This document shows, one piece after another, positions 1 to 8,207 of a DNA stretch of 64,000 bases (position 1 is the stretch's first letter; the number at the start of each line of letters is the position of its first letter). The translations under genes and the position numbers were made by a program. This DNA is from Acidobacteriaceae bacterium KBS 89 (GTDB taxonomy: Bacteria; Acidobacteriota; Terriglobia; Terriglobales; Acidobacteriaceae): contig KB906757.1 of NCBI GenBank assembly GCA_000381605.1, forward strand, positions 1 to 64,000, read 5' to 3'. The notes below the pieces were generated by a model, which did not search any database, was not told where the DNA came from, and worked only from the letters and a program-made list of their open reading frames with translations.

Positions 1-1015
1 GGGATCGACCTCGGGGACATCTGGAGCCATTACTGCACGCTCAACGAAGACGGCGAAGTTTTAGACCGAGGCCGTTTCCGAACCACCCCGTCCGGAGTAG
101 ACAAACGCTTTCGGGATCTGGAACGAGCCCGAGTTGCCATGGAGACTGGCACTCACTCGATCTGGGTCAGCGAACAGATTCAGGAACTTGGCCATGAGGT
201 GATCGTGGCCAACGTGCGCGAACTGCGAGCGATCTCGCACAGTGACCGGAAAAGCGACAAAGTGGACGCCGAGAAGATCGCCCGCTATGCACGGCTTGAT
301 CCGGAGATCCTGCGGCCAATCGCGCATCGTACGGTGGCGCAGCAGGAGACACTGACTCTGGTCCGCGCTCGCGAGGTCCTGGTGCGTCTCCGAACGGGCG
401 CGGTGAACTCGGTACGCGGCCTAGCCAAGCCCTGCGGGTATAGGCTTCCTGCCTCCTCCACCCTGACCTTCGCAAGGCGATGTCTGGCCGTACTGCCGTC
501 GGGCCTAGCTCAGGCCCTCGCCCCTCTACTTCATCAGATCGCCGATATGACGGTGAAGATCAAGCAGTATGACCGGGAGATCCAAAAGCTAACGGAGACC
601 ACATATCCCGAGACCCAGGCGCTGATCAAGATCTACGGCATCGGACATCTCACGGCGTTGACCTTCGTGCTGACACTGGGCAACAAACAGCGCTTCCAGC
701 GAAGTCCGGACTGGCTGCTACCTCGGCCTGCGGCCGAGACGCAGCCAGTCCGGTGACAGTGACCCTCAACTTGGAATCACCAAAGCCGGCAACGGGTATC
801 TTCGACAGTTGCTGGTCGAGTGCGCCAACCATGTCATCGGGCCACATGGCAAAGCCTCCGCCTTGCGAGAGTGGGGTCTCAGCCTCGGTGCCCGTGGTGG
901 AAGTCATGCACGAAGACGAGCCGTGGTGGCCGTCGCACGGAAACTTGCCGTCCTGCTACACCGGATCTGGATCACACAGGAGGTCTATGTGCCGTTTTAC
1001 GAAGTAGCAGCCTGA
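1..1015 (+). pseudogene. IS110-family transposase, 5'-truncated by window edge and frameshifted
   Basis: The reading frame is open from base 1 (IDLG at the first codons), so the true start lies outside the window. It carries the N-terminal DEDD transposase features of the IS110/IS1111 family: IDLG, then METGTHSIWV near base 139, then KSDKVDA near base 255. At about 710-713 the frame breaks. Frame 1 ends with a stop near 756, while the normal C-terminal domain continues in frame 2 from GCYLGLRP (713) through GITKAGNGYLRQLLVECA to a stop at 1015. The shift equals a 2-base loss or 1-base gain between the RSPD and GCYL codons. Both halves are well preserved, so the inactivation looks recent, unless it is a sequencing error. 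The C-terminal half has the ARKLAVLLHRIW motif of the transposase_20 domain. Members of this family are bridge-RNA-guided recombinases. Confidence 0.88.
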
Positions 1016-1550
1016 GGCAAAGGCTTGAACTGTTGCGACGACCCCGCGTCCCGATGACTGCGCACGGGGTTAGGCCCTCAACGAGGCCGACCGATAACTG
1101 GCAGCATCACTTCTCCTACTGGACCTCAACCAGCACAGAGCCAAGGGCTCATACAAAGTGCGTATAGAAACACGGTGGAGAAACAACATGCGTCGCAACC
1201 AACAACGAAAGCAAAAACCCTAGGAAGGAAAAACGGAGATCAAACCTTGACAGAAGCGACCTTCTCATAGAAATCCCGTTTTCCGGGAGCAACGACAGGC
1301 AGGTGTGCTGTCGGTGGCAGGATGTTCCGCTCCATCGTGATCGGGCGTAGGGGTAAATCGATCTTTGTTAAGCTTAGCGACGCTCAATTGAAAACCCGCC
1401 ATCTGTTTCCGGGCTGGATGGCTGATGATCGATATACCCAGGACTTGAGATTCACGAAGATTAAGCGCCCCTCTCAAATGAGTGCCAAGCCCCTGTCGTC
1501 GCCAACTGAGCTGAGATAGTCTCCCGAAGTGAACTAATCTTGTAAGTCTC
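1016..1550. other. Non-coding region downstream of IS110 remnant
   Basis: There is no convincing gene here. The first 150-250 bases probably hold the right end of the IS110-type element. A short hairpin, GAGCC-AAG-GGCTC, sits at 1138-1150. A -35-like TTGACA occurs at 1247-1252 without a good -10 at standard spacing. The short open frame at 1322-1519 (65 codons) has no recognisable features and no good ribosome binding site. Confidence 0.4.
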
Positions 1551-2306
1551 TCAATGGCCGAGATGCGCGAGCGCGGCACGGAGGGGGGCATCCGAGACAC
1601 GAATAATTCCCTCGTACGGTGAATACATCTCCAGGATCAACAGGATCGCCCCGGAAACCGAAAGGGCTGAGGCCAACATCGCAGCAATGACTGTTCCGTT
1701 GGGAGGTGCGAGGAGTCCCCAAATAACAAACGTCACGATCAACCAGAAGACCATGATGACCAGCAACGGCTTGGAAATGGACAGAGTCCCCTGCTCATAC
1801 ATCAACATGCGCATCTGCCCGCTATTCACGGCCATGCTCAGCGCCTGTGACTTTAGCGAACGTTGTAAGTCATCGCTTGGATTGAGAGCCTGAATTTTGT
1901 CATAGAGGACACCGCCGCCAATGGAAGTTGGTTCCAATCGGGAGGCTCTTGCAGCGTTCTTCGACCACGACTGATCGAGGATTCTCTCGGCACTGTTGCG
2001 CAATGCCTCACGCGCCTCTTTTGTCTCAGGTCCATAATGGGCGAGGGCGCGGTCGAGGAAGACAAGGTTCGCCGAAATCTGGGTTATCTCCGTGGTCTGC
2101 GCATCATAAAAGTTCTTCGCCGAGCCGACGAGCAGGCCAAGAACCAGAGCAGCCATCGTTCCGACCAGTCCCGTAGCAAGTTTGATTACGTCTCTTGAGT
2201 CATCACGGAGATGGTGATTAGGCAAAGCCCGGCGGAGAAACATCCCGACGATTGCGCCTCCAAATATGAATACTAAGGCAATCAGGCTCATGCTAAACGG
2301 ACTCAT
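1551..2306 (-). CDS. DUF4239 (bestrophin-like) membrane protein
   Basis: This 251-residue protein has an N-terminal membrane segment (MSPFSMSLIALVFIFGGAIV) and a second near residue 45-65 (LATGLVGTMAALVLGLLVG). A soluble middle part follows (about residues 70-165), then two more hydrophobic segments near the C-terminus. The motif around LVLGLLVGSAKNFYDAQTTEI and the downstream heptad-like region match the DUF4239 family of uncharacterised bacterial membrane proteins. The ATG at 2306 was chosen because GGAGG lies about 7 bases upstream; a longer reading (to 2363) lacks such a site. It is monocistronic, and the next gene upstream (Ku) is about 340 bases away. Its function is unknown. Confidence 0.75.
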   Translation of the reverse strand: MSPFSMSLIALVFIFGGAIVGMFLRRALPNHHLRDDSRDVIKLATGLVGTMAALVLGLLVGSAKNFYDAQTTEITQISANLVFLDRALAHYGPETKEAREALRNSAERILDQSWSKNAARASRLEPTSIGGGVLYDKIQALNPSDDLQRSLKSQALSMAVNSGQMRMLMYEQGTLSISKPLLVIMVFWLIVTFVIWGLLAPPNGTVIAAMLASALSVSGAILLILEMYSPYEGIIRVSDAPLRAALAHLGH

Positions 2307-2648
2307 AGTCTGCCTCCGCTGCAACATCCGATTTTTAGTGGATTTGATAACCCAAACGCGCACGTCTTCGGCTCGAGGAGCCGATCTGAGGCATTTTCGA
2401 TGAGCATACTAGAAGCAAGCCCACCTGCACGGGGATTAGTCCGTGAAGTCGGCTTGTCTGAAGCTAACTCCCGAGTGACGGGCAAACAGGAAGCTACTCC
2501 GAAGTGCCCGCAAAGTCGGGTTATCGGCAAGTTCGAGTTGTCAGGTGCTAAGAAGGGCCAAGTTTCCAAAACCCGGTTTTGCGGGAATGACACTTCGCTG
2601 ACCGCCGATTAGCCGACTCTTCCAACGGCGGATGAGCCCATGAAAAAC
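2307..2648. other. Intergenic region without recognisable gene
   Basis: About 340 bases between the start of the DUF4239 gene and the stop of Ku. Short frames occur on both strands, but none has a recognisable motif. A small inverted repeat, AAAACCCGGTTTT, lies near 2571. It presumably carries the promoter of the DUF4239 gene and the 3' end of the Ku transcript. Confidence 0.4.
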
Positions 2649-3560
2649 CTACGCGGACTTTCGCTTTGCGGGTGATTTCGCTGCGGCTTTAGTCTGCGTG
2701 ATTCCCTGCTGAGTAGGGGGCGCAGTCTTTGCCTTCGGATTTGGTGACGTCTCGCTTTGTACGCTCTTCCGCAGGGCGTCCATGAGATTCACAACCTTGC
2801 CAGCCGCACGACGCGGGGCCTCGTCGATCGGTATCGGCAGGTTGTTGATCTTGGCATTCACGAGCTCTTTAACTGCGACCTCGTATCCGTCTTCGAATTT
2901 GGCCAGGTCGAACTTCGATGCGCGCTTGGCAATCAGAGCCTCGGCCAACTCCAACGACTCAGCGTCAACTTCGGTTTTCTTGATGTCCCGGAAATACTCG
3001 GCCTTATCGCGTAGCTCATTCTTGTATCGAAGAGTGAAGGCCATTAGCCCTTTGCCGTCAGGACTGTCGGGCATGATCGCTACAACGTGCTCCCTGCCCG
3101 AAAAGGCGACCTTCCCGATAGCCACTTTGCCGGTGTTCACAAGTGCCTGCCGCACAACGCCAAACGCTTCGCTCTGCGCATCGTTCTCTGGCGTGACGTA
3201 GTAGGGCTTCTCAACAAATTCCGGATGCAACTCGGCCGTATCGATAAATTGCGAGACGGCGATGCTGTGCTTCGATGGAACGCGGAGCTGTTCCAACTCG
3301 CTCGGCTCGATGATGACGTATTCGCCCTTGCGGTGCTCGTAGCCCTTTACGATCTCGTCCTTCTGGACGACGGCTCCCGCTTCTTCACCGCCGCTATCGA
3401 CCGCACTTTGCAGAACTTTTTGGTGTCGAACACGTTCGCCGGTGCTACGGCTGATCTGGTGAAAGCTGATACCGCTCTTTGCTTCTGTGGCGACGTAGAA
3501 ACTCACTCCGAAAGAAACCAAGGAGATTTGAATTTGACCTGACCAATAAGGGCGTGCCAT
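2649..3560 (-). CDS. ku: Ku protein, non-homologous end joining
   Basis: This bacterial Ku homodimer subunit binds double-strand DNA ends and recruits LigD. The 303 residues are typical. The protein starts MARPYWSGQIQISLVSFGV, the hallmark N-terminus of bacterial Ku, and runs through the beta-barrel core (YVIIEPSELEQLR, IDTAELHPEFVEKPYYV, MALR-like LMAFTLRYKNELRD). It ends in a short lysine/alanine/proline-rich tail (about residues 270-303), the part that in other Ku proteins modulates DNA binding. The ATG at 3560 has GAGG five bases upstream; a GTG two codons earlier is possible. No ligD is in the window, so the partner must be elsewhere or missing. Confidence 0.95.
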   Translation of the reverse strand: MARPYWSGQIQISLVSFGVSFYVATEAKSGISFHQISRSTGERVRHQKVLQSAVDSGGEEAGAVVQKDEIVKGYEHRKGEYVIIEPSELEQLRVPSKHSIAVSQFIDTAELHPEFVEKPYYVTPENDAQSEAFGVVRQALVNTGKVAIGKVAFSGREHVVAIMPDSPDGKGLMAFTLRYKNELRDKAEYFRDIKKTEVDAESLELAEALIAKRASKFDLAKFEDGYEVAVKELVNAKINNLPIPIDEAPRRAAGKVVNLMDALRKSVQSETSPNPKAKTAPPTQQGITQTKAAAKSPAKRKSA

Positions 3561-3848
3561 TAACACCTCAGTTAACTCGATTAATTTCGAACCGCGCCCA
3601 AGTTTATCGCGTTTTGTCCATTGGCTTTTCTAAAAGAATTGACACTAAAATTGTATTCGCCTTGTCTTCGCTGAACTGGGCTTGATGAGTTTCCGAACCC
3701 TCGATGGGCTTGAATGAGGTGTAAGGAAAGCCCGGCCGTCTCTGATGAGGCCGCGCCCATTCTCGTCATTAACCACGTTGAACTGCCTACTCCGAACTGA
3801 TGAGGCGGATCCTTCGACTGGGTTTGCTCACAAAGCAGCGGCAAAAAT

Positions 3849-5102
3849 TTAGATGGCTGCAGGCACTTCGACTTCCTGCTTTTTGAGGCGGGCCTGGTTG
3901 GATTGGACTACGGCGAGGGCTGAACCGAAGCCTACATGCTCGTCGGCGATGGGTCTCGTACCGGTGCGAACGCAGTAGACGAAGGCGCGGGTGGCTGCCG
4001 TTGTGGGGTCTTCGGCTGTGGTGACCTGAACGGGTTTGCCGGGACCGCGGTAGGGCATCTCTCCGGCGGGGTTGTAGGAGGCGCTGGTGGTAACGCCCTT
4101 GGCATCCTTTGCGGGAGGTGTTTTCGTGATGCGTTGGGGTTCGTAGAAGAAGGTTGCGTCCTGGAGGGTGAGATTGAGGGAGCCTTTGGTTCCGTAGAGC
4201 CAGAGCTGGTCGCCCATCTTGGCGTTGTCGGTCATGGAGGTGAAGATGAAGCGGCGTCCGCCGGAGTAGGAGAGGATGGCTTGAACGTTGTCGTCTGTCT
4301 CGCGGCCATCGTGGTAGTAACAGATGGAGCCGGAGGCGAGGGCCGCGGTGGGCGTGGAGCCGAAGACCCAGTTGGCGATGTCCATGTGGTGGGAACCAAG
4401 TTCGGCGAGGAGACCGAGGGACCACTGGTTGTAGAGACGCCAGTTGATGAGACGTTCGAGTGAGGGGTCGGGGACGGAGCGACGCCAGTTGTTGTTGCGG
4501 TTCCAGTAGGCGAGGATGTGGGTGACGTCGCCGATTTCGCCCTGCTGGACACGGGCGACAGCGGCTCGGATCCAGGGCGAGTAACGATACTGGTGGCCAA
4601 CCTGGAAGATGCGTTTGTGCGCGGTGGTGGCTTTGACGATCTTTGCGGCGTCGTCGATGGTGTAGGCCATGGTCTTTTCGCCATAGACGTGATGGCCGGA
4701 TTCGAGCGCGGGCAGAACGTGCTGGGCGTGGAGGCCGAGAGGTGTGGCGACGACGACGGCGTCGAGGTCCTTGCGATCGAGCAGGGCGCGATAGTCGGCG
4801 TGTGTGGGGACTTCGTATCCGCAGGCTTCGTTGAGTTGGGCGAAGCGGGCCGGGTAGACGTCGGCGGCGGCGACAATTTTTACGCCGGGGACACGGAGGA
4901 AGCTGCGAACGAGTTCGTTGCCTCGGCTGCCGGGGCCGATGATTCCAATGCGAAAGGGTGAATTTTCGGTGGTGCGGGCAATCTGCTTTGCCGCTTCGGC
5001 GTCGGCTTTCGACTGCTGGGCGAGTGCGGATTCGGTGACGAGAGTGGATGCAGTGGCAACGGCGGCGGAGAGGCCACGGACGAACAGGCGGCGATCAATC
5101 AT
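3849..5102 (-). CDS. Tat-exported Gfo/Idh/MocA-family oxidoreductase
   Basis: This is a 417-residue NAD(P)-dependent oxidoreductase of the glucose-fructose oxidoreductase type. Residues 1-29 form a twin-arginine-like signal (DRRLFVRG, hydrophobic stretch, then ALA cleavage), implying export with the cofactor bound. The Rossmann motif GIIGPGSRG is at 53-61. EKTMAYT (about 142-148) replaces the usual EKP loop, and HQYRYSP lies at about 170-176, followed by the C-terminal beta-sheet domain. The substrate is probably a sugar or sugar derivative and cannot be read from sequence. The start overlaps the stop of the upstream apbE gene by four bases, so it is the last gene of the leftward run starting at phoH or at apbE. 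Confidence 0.9.
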   Translation of the reverse strand: MIDRRLFVRGLSAAVATASTLVTESALAQQSKADAEAAKQIARTTENSPFRIGIIGPGSRGNELVRSFLRVPGVKIVAAADVYPARFAQLNEACGYEVPTHADYRALLDRKDLDAVVVATPLGLHAQHVLPALESGHHVYGEKTMAYTIDDAAKIVKATTAHKRIFQVGHQYRYSPWIRAAVARVQQGEIGDVTHILAYWNRNNNWRRSVPDPSLERLINWRLYNQWSLGLLAELGSHHMDIANWVFGSTPTAALASGSICYYHDGRETDDNVQAILSYSGGRRFIFTSMTDNAKMGDQLWLYGTKGSLNLTLQDATFFYEPQRITKTPPAKDAKGVTTSASYNPAGEMPYRGPGKPVQVTTAEDPTTAATRAFVYCVRTGTRPIADEHVGFGSALAVVQSNQARLKKQEVEVPAAI

Positions 5103-6160
5103 GAAGGTGGGATCCTTTTTGGAGCGGTGGGGGATGCCTCGCAGGGGTTCCCTATCCAGTTTATTGCAGTACAGGATGGGCCGGAGGGTGGTTGGTTGAA
5201 TATGAGGGCCGGCGTGTTGGGCATAGAGGCGAGGAGTTTGCGGGATGCATCGGGGCCGAGCACGAAGACGACGGTGGAGAGAGCATCGCTGTCTGTGGCG
5301 CTGGGGTCGATGACCGTGGTCTGCAACATGGCTTCAACGGGCCGCATGGTGCGCGGGTCGAAGATATGGCAGAAGCGATGGCCGTTTTTGATGAAGAACT
5401 TTTCGGTGCAGGCTCCGGTGGAGAGTGAGGTGTCTTTGAGTTGAATGGTGGCCGCGATTTTGCCTGGGGTTCGCGGATCGGGAATGTCTACGGGCCAGCC
5501 TGCGGTGCCAGGGACTGTGCCGATGGCGTAAAGGGTGCTTCCGCCGGCCGAGATGAAGGCCGAGGTGACGCCCTGGTTGCGAAGAAGTTTGGCGACGCTG
5601 TCGACGGCGAAGCCTTTGCCGATGCTGCCGGGGTCGAGCTCCATCGGCTGATGGTTGGTGAAGGAGACGGTGCGGGTTTCGCGGGCGAGGGCGATATTTT
5701 TCCAGCCGATTTTGTTGCGCACGGCGTTGAGTTCGGTCTGAGACGGGACGCGGCCTTGATGGAAAAAGAAGCCCCAGGCGCGAAGGAGAGGGCCGACGGT
5801 GATGTCGAATGCGCCGTTCGAGGTGCGGCTCCAGTAGAGGGAGCGTTCGAGGAAGCGGAAGGTTTCGGGGTCGGTGACGACGGGAGCGGTGCCGGCTTCG
5901 CGGCTTATGCGCGAGAGCTCGCTGGAGGGACGGTAGTTGCTGAGGAGAGCTTCGAGGCGGTCGATCTCTTCGAAGGCGAGGTCCATGTCCTGCTCGGCGG
6001 TGGCCTGGTCGGTGTTGTAGAGATCGATGGTGAAGATGGTGCCCATGGCGGCGTGGGTTTGATGGAAGCGTTGCAGCGTTGGCTGTGCGCTTGATGAGAG
6101 AGCGCACATCGCTGCGAGAGAGAGGATTTTGACGGATTGACGTACGAGTTGCTTTACCAA
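5099..6160 (-). CDS. apbE: FAD:protein FMN transferase (ApbE family)
   Basis: ApbE attaches FMN covalently to threonine residues of extracytoplasmic flavoproteins, using FAD. This 353-residue form has a hydrophobic leader (about 10-25, ending SSSAQ), so it acts outside the cytoplasm. It shows AAMGTIFTI (37-45), the FAD-binding DPGSIGKGFAVD (176-187), ISAGGSTLYAIG (about 203-214), HIFDPRTMRP (about 266-275) and the Mg-associated SDALSTVVFVLG near 300. The start is read as TTG at 6160, since the first ATG (about codon 18) would cut the leader; GGAG precedes it closely. It overlaps the Gfo/Idh gene by four bases (translational coupling). No Nqr/Rnf target lies in the window. Confidence 0.92.
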   Translation of the reverse strand: MVKQLVRQSVKILSLAAMCALSSSAQPTLQRFHQTHAAMGTIFTIDLYNTDQATAEQDMDLAFEEIDRLEALLSNYRPSSELSRISREAGTAPVVTDPETFRFLERSLYWSRTSNGAFDITVGPLLRAWGFFFHQGRVPSQTELNAVRNKIGWKNIALARETRTVSFTNHQPMELDPGSIGKGFAVDSVAKLLRNQGVTSAFISAGGSTLYAIGTVPGTAGWPVDIPDPRTPGKIAATIQLKDTSLSTGACTEKFFIKNGHRFCHIFDPRTMRPVEAMLQTTVIDPSATDSDALSTVVFVLGPDASRKLLASMPNTPALIFNQPPSGPSCTAINWIGNPCEASPTAPKRIPPS

Positions 6161-6228
6161 ATCTCCGAACTTTCACTTCTATTGTCTGGATGTATTCATG
6201 ATACGGATTTGGGGGGAGATCGGCCACC

Positions 6229-7653
6229 TCAGGCAGCGGTTGGCGGGATGAGGCTGACGCGGATGCGGTCGATGCGGCGGTCGGTGCTGGCGAGGACTTC
6301 GAGGCGGAGGCCGTCTTCTTCAACGACTTCGCCTGGAAGGGGGATGTGGCCGGCGATCTCGGAGACGAGGCCGCCGAGGGTGGTGGATTCGTAGTGTTCG
6401 GGGAGACGGAGGGCGGTGGGGTCGTCCTTGGCGTCTCTCAGGTCGTACTCTTCGGGGGAGTCGGCGGGATGGGGTTCGCGAGCTTCGATGATCTCTGCGT
6501 CGGTTGCGGCGCGGCGGGCGGCAGGCTCGAACTGGTCGGCAAAGAGGTCGCGGAGGCGGGAGAGTTCGAAGGATCCGGAGACGGTGTAGGCGCCGTTGGG
6601 CTCTCGGACAGGGGCGTCGTCGGCTTCGGGCTCGTCGTGCTCGTCGGCGATGTTGCCTACAATGGCTTCGAGAAGGTCTTCGATGGTGACGAGGCCTGCG
6701 ACGGAGCCGTATTCGTCGATGACCATGCGCATGTGCTGCTTTTCGCGCTGCATCTCGCGGAGGAGCTCGGCAACTTTTTTGGTCTCAGGGACGAAGGCGG
6801 CAGGGCGCTGGATCTGGGCGACGATGCGGGTTCCGGCCTCGTTGTCGAGGACCTTGAGAAGGTCGTGGGCGAAGGCGATGCCGGTGATGTTGTCGAGCGA
6901 ACCGGAGTAGACGGGAACGCGTGAGAAGGCGTGCTCGTTGATCTCGGCGGTGAACTGGCGGAGGTTGAGGGAGCCGGGCACGGCGAAGATCTCTGGGCGC
7001 GGGGTCATGACCTCGAGGACGATCTTGTCTCCGAACTCGACGGCAGAGCGAACTAGTTCGCGGTCGGACTCTTCGAGGATGCCCTCTTCTTCTCCGGCTT
7101 CAAGGAGTGCGTCCATGGCCTCGGAGGGATGGTCTTCTTCGGTGGTGTCTTCCGGTTCGGCAAGGGCGGCGATGGAGAGGAGGAGCTGGAGCAGCATCGT
7201 CACCGGGAGGACGAGGTAGAAGAGCACTTGCAGGATGCCTAGGATGCGGGCGATCCAGAGCCCGCGGGTGCGGCTGAAGAGGAGCTGAGGAAGGAGGCGG
7301 TCGAAGATGAGGATGAGGAGGATGAGCTCGCAAGCGGCGCGCACGACTTCGCCGGCGCTGGGAGTGCGGGCGAGCGATGGAACGAGGGTGGTGTGGGTGT
7401 AGAGACGCAGGCCGGCGAGGAGTGCGAGGGTGGCGAGGGTGAGCTGGCGGAGAACGGAGGCGGAGAGTGCGATGGATTCGCGGCCGAGGCGGAGACGGGG
7501 TTCGACGACCCTTTCCCAGGAGTCGATGTTGTCCTGATACTCGCGAGAGAGGAACTTGCCCATCTCGAAGTAGATACGATCGACGTAGGCGGAGAGGGCG
7601 AGTATCCATAGAAGGAAGAACAGAGCGATGGCGTAGGCGTAGTTGGCGGTCAT
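6229..7653 (-). CDS. CNNM/CBS-domain membrane protein (CorC/HlyC family)
   Basis: This 474-residue protein has membrane segments at about 5-25, 60-85, 105-125 and 135-165. An acidic linker (LLEAGEEEGILEESDRELV) leads into a CBS pair at roughly residues 205-330 (VMTPRPEIFAVP; RMVIDEYGSVAGLVTIEDLLEAIVGNI) and a C-terminal CorC/HlyC domain ending near residue 470. The family is linked to Mg2+ or cobalt efflux and to membrane repair; the substrate is inferred only. The ATG overlaps the ybeY stop (ATGA), and the phoH-ybeY-corC order is a widely conserved one. The gene is labelled here by family, not as the E. coli gene. Confidence 0.9.
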   Translation of the reverse strand: MTANYAYAIALFFLLWILALSAYVDRIYFEMGKFLSREYQDNIDSWERVVEPRLRLGRESIALSASVLRQLTLATLALLAGLRLYTHTTLVPSLARTPSAGEVVRAACELILLILIFDRLLPQLLFSRTRGLWIARILGILQVLFYLVLPVTMLLQLLLSIAALAEPEDTTEEDHPSEAMDALLEAGEEEGILEESDRELVRSAVEFGDKIVLEVMTPRPEIFAVPGSLNLRQFTAEINEHAFSRVPVYSGSLDNITGIAFAHDLLKVLDNEAGTRIVAQIQRPAAFVPETKKVAELLREMQREKQHMRMVIDEYGSVAGLVTIEDLLEAIVGNIADEHDEPEADDAPVREPNGAYTVSGSFELSRLRDLFADQFEPAARRAATDAEIIEAREPHPADSPEEYDLRDAKDDPTALRLPEHYESTTLGGLVSEIAGHIPLPGEVVEEDGLRLEVLASTDRRIDRIRVSLIPPTAA

Positions 7654-8207
7654 TTACTGCCTCGCTTTTTTTCCTTCGGTCGGGACGACGTTTTTTTTGC
7701 GGCTCTCGAGGATGGTTTGGTTCTGGTGGTCGACGGTTTTTTTGCTGTGATGGATGGTTTCTTCGGTGGAGTTGTTGTGGTGCGTTCGATGAGGGTGGCG
7801 GGGAGGCGGAGTTCGCGGCGAAGGGTGGCTTCGCGGGTGGCCATTTCGCCGCTGTCGGTTTCGTGGTCTTCGCCGGAGAGATGAAGGAGCCCGTGGAGAA
7901 TAAGGATGCGGACTTCGTCGCGCAGGGAGTGGCCGTATGCGGAGGCCTGGCGGGCGGCGGTTTCGAGCGAGATGGCGAGGTCGCCGGCGTGTTTGGCAGC
8001 GAAGTTTGTCGGCGCGGGGAAGCTGAGGACGTCGGTGGGTTTGTCCTTGTTGCGGAAGCTTTTGTTTAGCTGGCGGAGGGTCGGGTCGTCCGAGAGCAGG
8101 ACATCGACTGCGCCTCGCACGCCGACTGCGAGACGGGCGCGGTTGAGGAAGCGCGTCAGGCCTGACGGGGAGAGCGTTGCTTCGAAGCTGGGCTCGATCG
8201 TAATCAT
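7650..8207 (-). CDS. ybeY: rRNA maturation endoribonuclease YbeY with basic C-terminal tail
   Basis: YbeY is a zinc metallo-endoribonuclease used in 16S rRNA 3'-end maturation and ribosome quality control. The diagnostic HGLLHLSGEDH lies at residues 105-115 (His105, His109, His115). NKSFRNKDKPTDVLSFP (48-64) is equally typical. The catalytic domain ends near residue 142. The last 43 residues are an extra low-complexity tail rich in Lys, Ser, Thr and Pro with repeated AKKPS/TKPSS-like units, making it 185 residues instead of the usual 150-165. The start at 8207 overlaps the stop of the GH16 gene (ATGA), and the stop overlaps the next start. A longer reading to 8387 is only the shadow of GH16. 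Confidence 0.93.
   Translation of the reverse strand: MITIEPSFEATLSPSGLTRFLNRARLAVGVRGAVDVLLSDDPTLRQLNKSFRNKDKPTDVLSFPAPTNFAAKHAGDLAISLETAARQASAYGHSLRDEVRILILHGLLHLSGEDHETDSGEMATREATLRRELRLPATLIERTTTTPPKKPSITAKKPSTTRTKPSSRAAKKTSSRPKEKKRGSK

Noticed and set aside
1322..1519. Short frame between the IS110 remnant and the DUF4239 gene
   Set aside because: No similarity that I recognise and no ribosome binding site.
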